NCBI GenBank assembly: GCA_036245805.1
Contig: BTRK01000003.1
Location: forward strand, 2,108,001 to 2,172,000
DNA: 64,000 bases
Source of the DNA: Pristionchus mayeri
Taxonomy: Eukaryota > Nematoda > Chromadorea > Rhabditida > Neodiplogasteridae
Direction: 5' to 3'
Numbering within the stretch: the first letter of the stretch is position 1; every line of letters starts with the position of its first letter. Below the pieces are notes generated by a model that saw nothing but the letters and a program-made list of their open reading frames with translations, had not been told where the DNA came from and did no database searches. Below, piece by piece: positions 59,469-64,000 of the stretch. A program made the position numbers and the translations under genes.

Positions 59469-61442
59469 CCTAAAGAGGACTACTGTGGCCCCGCCCCTTA
59501 TCGATTGATTGACCATATAGAGCCCAGTTCTCATTCCTTTTGGTGTTTTCCTGCCAAATTATCTAATAATATATGTTTGTTGTTTTCTGTATTTAGCGCA
59601 TAATTTTCGTTAGTCCCGCAGTTTTTCGTTTGTTTTCTAATCCTCTTTTTGCGGATTATGTATTGTGATGCCCTCCCCCCACCCTTATCACCCCCGTTCG
59701 TTTATTTCTTAAACCCGTTGGACCGTATTGCTCCTTTATTGTTTGTTAGTTGTTATCTTAGAAATTTTTCGGAATCTCATATGATTAATACGTATATCGC
59801 TAGTAAGGCTGAGTTAAAATTTACGCTCTGTTCTTTTACACCAGTTGCCGACATAATCGTAGGGATTCCTTTAATTGTGTTCGGTGATTCTACTGAGGAG
59901 TAGAAAATTTGAGCTGGAAAACAAGGATGGAAAGAACAGTGATGATTGAGCAGGATGATGGGGGAAGTAAGGACTGGATGGTAGGGGAGGGGCGTTAAAG
60001 GTGAGGGACGGGAAGCGGGGACGGAAATGGATGGGGAAGCGGATGATTATGCGCGAGGGAGGGAGGGGGGAACTGACTGACGGCGACTGGCGATTTGAAG
60101 ATTGGGAGACTGATGAGACATGAAGACTAGGATGAGAAGAAACTCTGATCACGGACTCTAATCGACTTTCATGCTCAAACATTGCAAGTCAGAGAAGAGC
60201 CAGTGACGGCTGAGTTGGATGAAGGAAGGACTGAAGAGGGGGAGGGGGGTAATAGAAGGAGGAGAGAGGGTGAGGGAAGAGAAGGGAAGTGGGAGGGGAG
60301 GACAAGGAAGGGAATGGAATGGAATAGGGAGGGAAGGGGAGAACGAGGGAGGGGAAGGGAAGGGGGAAGAAGAGGGCGAGGGAGGGAGGAAGAGGAAATG
60401 GACGAGGGAAGGGAAGGGAAGTGGGGAGGAGAAGAAGAAGACCAGGAAGGAAGGGAATGGAATGGGGAGGGAAGGGGGAACTGACGACTGACGATTTGAA
60501 GACTGGGAGACTGATGACTGACGGCTGAGTTGGATGAAGGAAGGACTGAAGAGGGGAGGGGGGTAATAGAAGGAGGAGAGAGGGTGAGGGAAGAGAAGGG
60601 AAGTGGGAGGGGAGGACAAGGAAGGGAATGGAATGGAATAGGGAAGGTAGGGGAGAACGAGGGAGGGGAAGGGAAGTGGGGAGGAGAGGAAGAAGACGAG
60701 GGAGGGATCGGGAAGGGGAGAAGAGGACGAGGGAAGGAAGGGAATGGAATGGGGAGGGAAGGGGGAACTGACGACTGACGATTTGAAGACTAGGATGGGA
60801 AGAAACTCTGATCACGGACTCTAGTCGACTTTCATACTCAAACATTGAAAGTCAGAGAAGAGCCAGTGACGGCTGAGTTGAGTGAAGGGAGGCAGGAAGG
60901 ACTGAAGAGAAGGTGTGGTGAGGGAAAGGGAAGGGAATGAAAGGGCGAGGGAGGGGAAGGGAAGGGAAGGGAAGGGGGAGGAAGAGGGCGAGGGAGGGAA
61001 GAGAAGGGAAGGGAAGTGGGGAGGGATAGAGGGATGGGATGAGATGGTAGAGGCACTTCCCGCCCAATTTGCAGTCTGTATCTAGTTTGGTCTCGCCAAC
61101 CGCAAAGTGCAAACTGCACGCAGCAATAACATCCCAGGGTGTTTTCCCCAAGCCCCGCCCCCTACGGGGCGGGTGTCTTACGTTTTATTTATAAAAAAAA
61201 GACTAAGACGAGCCTAGGCAGATACCCAAACCGTCCGTCTAAGCAGGAGACCAGCTCGATTCGACCCGAGCGGCGACCGTCCGACCAGCAGACGACCTCC
61301 GACTGACCGGGCACGCAGCAACTCCCGCCCGGCGAGTGCAACCAGATGGATGCACTCTCTGCGACCATCCACGAGAAGAGAGGCTGCTCGGAGAGGAGGA
61401 GAAGAGACGAAGCCTGCTATTAGAAGGGTTAAAAATATGAAT
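59469..61442. other. 3' flank of NAA25 and low-complexity region
   Basis: After the NAA25 stop comes AT-rich sequence to about 59900, then the purine-rich minisatellite, then a GC-rich block at 61060-61440. That block contains a perfect 8-bp GC hairpin (CCCGCCCC, loop CTAC, GGGGCGGG at 61154-61173) followed by an A-rich run. No supported gene was found. Confidence 0.5.
60060..61040 (+). repeat. purine-rich minisatellite
   Basis: The plus strand is almost wholly G and A (GGGAGGAGAAGGGAAG and similar). Longer units recur: AAACTCTGATCACGGACTCT at about 60140 and 60804, GACGGCTGAGTTG at about 60208, 60523 and 60868, and AATAGAAGGAGGAGAGAGGG at about 60252 and 60566. The nested periods are about 315 and 660 bp. 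Confidence 0.88.
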
Positions 61443-61693
61443 TTACAGTATACTCTGATTATGATACAGTACGGTACTAGTAAAAATTCCGGGAAAGAAC
61501 AGGGATAAAACGACGATGCCCGCTGCCTCTCCGTGCACGTAGTGGGAGGGGCGCGGGCCTCCCTCGGCGACGAGGGATGTGCGTCTGCAAGGGAAGGATT
61601 AGAAGACGTTATCGTCGAGGAAGGGATACCTTATAGCGATGACGCGCCGCGTCCCCAAGGTGGCCCTTGACTCCTCGCCTGTGAAGGCGCGGC
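61443..61693 (-). CDS. two possible terminal exons of an unrecognised gene
   Basis: Minus strand: exon 61693-61630 after CTCCTGCAG reads RAFTGEESRATLGTRRVIAI and ends AG|GTATCC. Exon 61584-61443 starts after CCCTTGCAG, stays in phase (RTSLVAEGGPRPSHYVHGEA) and ends at TAA. The first 50 residues are GC-rich in codon use like real exons; the last 20 are hydrophobic. No upstream exon or family was recognised. Confidence 0.35.
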
Positions 61694-64000
61694 CTGCAGG
61701 AGGTGGAATTGGAAAAAAAACGGATAGGGGGGGAAAACGGATGGGGGGACATGAATATATCCGCGCGCGCGAAACAAAACAAATTGAAAAGAGGAAATGA
61801 AGGGATAAGTAGAATGATTAGAGAACGGGATAAAATAAAAATAAAGTAGGGTACAAGCCGGATAGGTAGGCCCCTTGTACTACAAGGGAACAGGGTGAGA
61901 AAGGAGGAAAGGGAGAGGTCAGAACGAGGGAATCGATTAAATTCAAATAGTGGAGGAGGGAAGAAGAGAAGAGGAAGGGGGGGGGGAGCGATCTGTGAGA
62001 CAAGGCAGAGTGGAGAGAGTGTAGAGTGTCAGAGGGGTGAGATTTATGCGGGAGACTGATTTACCAGTTTTCACATCTTGTATCGCATTGGCTTAATTCG
62101 AAATGGAGCGGTAGCCATAGAATGATCCCAAAAAACTATATACAAACAAGGAACTAAAGGTGCGAGAGGCAAATCAGAAAAAAAGGAATTGGAAGATTGG
62201 CTAATCATGCAAGAACGAGCGCACACTCAAGGGACTCTGGGATATGAATCTAAAAATACGCGAAAAAATTAGGTAAAAACGGAGGACAAACTGCAGAGAG
62301 GTGTCACCCGCGCGAACGAGCGATGGGGAAGAGGAAGGACTGAGCGAAACGAACGTACAGGAGCGGGGGGAAGGGAAGCGCGCGCAACTGGGGGGAGAGA
62401 GGAACGGAAGAGGGGAGAGGAAGCACCTAGAGGCCAGTGATCTACCATCGATACTACACGTGAACAAGCGACGGGCAGATCACAGAGATCAAAGAACCAT
62501 TGGCAAAGTACGATCAGATTGCAAAGGATGGTGTAACACGAATCCCGTTCAGTTGATGACGACATTAAAGATGCCGATTCGATTCTTCAGTCTGGCTCTT
62601 TCCAGATTCCGTTCTCTCTCATGCCCTGTTAGTTCTCATGAAAAAGCGGATGGAAATGGAAAAAGGGTGTTAGTTCTCACCCGGCTTGTTCCTGCCTATT
62701 CCTGGAAAAGGCTCGAGATTTGAACTCCCGCAATTTCCGTATCTCGGTTCGCAGTGGAGCTGGCACGGCCCCTGGAGCATCGACATAGGGCTTTGGAAAA
62801 CGTCCGTGCGCTGTAAAATAATTTCACACTAAACGCAGTAGTGGAGATTTGTAAAGCGGTTTTTTTCATTGCCAGAGTAAAGAGAAATCCCTATTAAAAG
62901 TAAGCCACATAATATAGAGAAATGGTGAAACATTTCTCAACATGATGAACATAGAAAAAATAAAAAATGAACTGTCGAACCGTAAAGTGATCGTGATTTT
63001 GCCTGCAAATTAAGTGATTTTCAGGATTTTTCACGCACAATCAGGCAATCTCACTGTACTATTTTTGAACGCGCGCGCGTTTTGATTGATGCCTGCGGAC
63101 GTTTTCATTTTCCTTATGTCGATGCTCCGGGGGCCGTGAGCTAGAGATTTTAAATGCGACTTTTAGGGTTAAAATGGTCAAAAAATCTTATTAACCGAGT
63201 TTCAAGTCGCTAGCTCTACTGGGAAACAAGATAGAAAATTGCGGGAATTCAAATCTCGTGCCTTTTCCGAAAAAGGCACTTTGAGAACTAACACCCTTTT
63301 TCCATTTCCATCCCTTTTTCACTGAGAACTAACGCTACATCAGACTGTCTAGCCGGCGAGAGAACATGTGGAAAGGAAAGAACCTATTCATACACTACAA
63401 ATTGCGCTCGATTCTTTTTCTGTACTGGCCTATGTTTAATGAATACTCCCCTAGTGAATTTAAAACGTATGCCTCTCCTCTATTGCAACAATACACGGTT
63501 TGTGGTTTCTGCTTCAATCTTTCCTCAATTCCCCATTGATGCACGAAGAATGTATGAAATATAAATTTTCGAATTTTCGAATTCCTTCTGACAAAATTCG
63601 AATTCCTTCTGACTTCACCAATAGGTCGGCCTCGACGAGGGAAACCTACGAGCATCGAAAAAATTTCGATCCGCATACGCGCGGTCGCGGGCGCGGATTA
63701 TGAAAAATTAACTACGGTAGCTTCGAAATTTTTATATCGACTCCAATAACTGCGGCGGTAGGGGCGCTGCGGTCCTTGACAAATTCTAAGACTTTTTTTA
63801 CTCTCGGGAGTTTTTCGATCAGATTCCATCTAAAGCCGGAAATCGATATTATCACTTTTATTTCGGACATGAATGCACTTCCCCAGAAATTTTTCAAGAA
63901 CTCCCCTAAATATTATTTGTGTCATAGCTTCTGCTTGAGCCGATACATCTTTCAGTAGAAAGGCACGAATTAATTTTTTACATAAGGAAGTCAAAATGAA
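61694..64000. other. right-end region, no supported gene
   Basis: GA-rich tracts (61720-62000, 62330-62420), a 10-G run near 61978, and the inverted-repeat element 62628-63333. A minus-strand frame at 63897-63712 (SEIKVIISISGFRWNLIEKL) is protein-like but has no family match I know. A direct repeat TTCGAATTCCTTCTGAC occurs twice at about 63575-63615. Confidence 0.5.
62628..63333. mobile_element. 706-bp element with inverted repeats (GTTAGTTCTCA ends)
   Basis: The left end GTTAGTTCTCATGAAAAAG and right end CACTGAGAACTAAC are inverted. The similarity extends about 180 bp inward in pieces (GGATGGAAATGGAAAAAGGG, GAGATTTGAACTCCCGCAAT, GGAGCATCGACATA), with about 55 extra bases in the right arm. 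Each arm has the GTTAGTTCTCA word twice. There is no transposase frame, so this is a non-autonomous DNA element or foldback. Confidence 0.82.

Noticed and set aside
60158..60845. Long minus-strand open frames of 150-220 codons rich in Ser, Pro, Leu and Phe
   Set aside because: They are readings of the purine-rich minisatellite, repeat with the DNA, occur in several frames at once and have no family or splice support.
63395..63897. Two minus-strand frames of 93 and 61 codons at the right end
   Set aside because: AT-rich, no family, no clear splice sites; alternative frames are equally open, so no gene is called.
1..64000. CRISPR arrays, bacterial operons or phage genes
   Set aside because: No regularly spaced direct repeats and no prokaryotic gene structure; all coding DNA is heavily intron-split.

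Overview
The window looks like nuclear DNA from a free-living nematode. The intron density, the diplogastrid (Pristionchus-like) feel and the gene set all point that way, but the species is inferred, not proven. Conserved proteins are cut into many exons of 40-150 bp joined by GT-AG introns with typical nematode TTTCAG/TTGCAG acceptors. Several start codons sit 0-18 nt after a splice-acceptor-like AG, as expected for spliced-leader trans-splicing. No bacterial, plasmid or viral gene organisation is seen. I rebuilt the genes by hand from splice sites and codon phase, so exon ends are predictions.

Layout, left to right. 1-4091: a partial minus-strand exon at 105-294, then about 3.8 kb without a recognisable gene. 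4092-12891 (+): ABCG/White-type half transporter, about 21 exons. 13465-14557 (-): small SH2-like protein, 9 exons. 14558-17027: divergent intergenic region with two 313-bp transposon copies. 17028-20034 (+): HUS1 checkpoint clamp subunit. 20035-22071: gene-poor promoter region. 22072-26263 (+): myosin essential light chain with a repeat-filled 3.1-kb first intron. 26788-28836 (+): TAF9. 29285-30379 (-): HP1-type chromodomain protein. 31177-41865 (+): USP30-type deubiquitinase. One of its introns holds a complete minus-strand gene for a secreted Cys/Asn-rich protein (35560-37434), and another holds a 1.3-kb foldback element. 42434-48366 (+): Rab escort protein. 48911-59468 (+): NAA25, the auxiliary subunit of the NatB N-terminal acetyltransferase, 33 exons, with a 5'-truncated non-LTR retrotransposon in one intron. 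59469-64000: purine-rich minisatellite, two possible minus-strand exons, and a 706-bp inverted-repeat element.

The genes are mostly housekeeping genes and do not form one pathway: DNA-damage checkpoint (HUS1), transcription initiation (TAF9), heterochromatin (HP1), mitochondrial deubiquitination (USP30), Rab prenylation (REP) and N-terminal acetylation (NAA25). From memory, the light chain-TAF9 neighbourhood matches the C. elegans mlc-5/taf-9 arrangement.

The least explained content is non-coding. There are several short DNA-transposon families with paired copies: 313 bp with 5-bp target duplications, 227 bp at TTAA, about 90-bp perfect hairpins containing TGACGTCA, and about 165-bp GTGGGCA elements. 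About one intron in six begins with GTACNGT or GTATACNGT and often carries ATCGAT further in. A tRNA-like segment lies in both arms of the foldback element. I found no convincing new multi-gene system.
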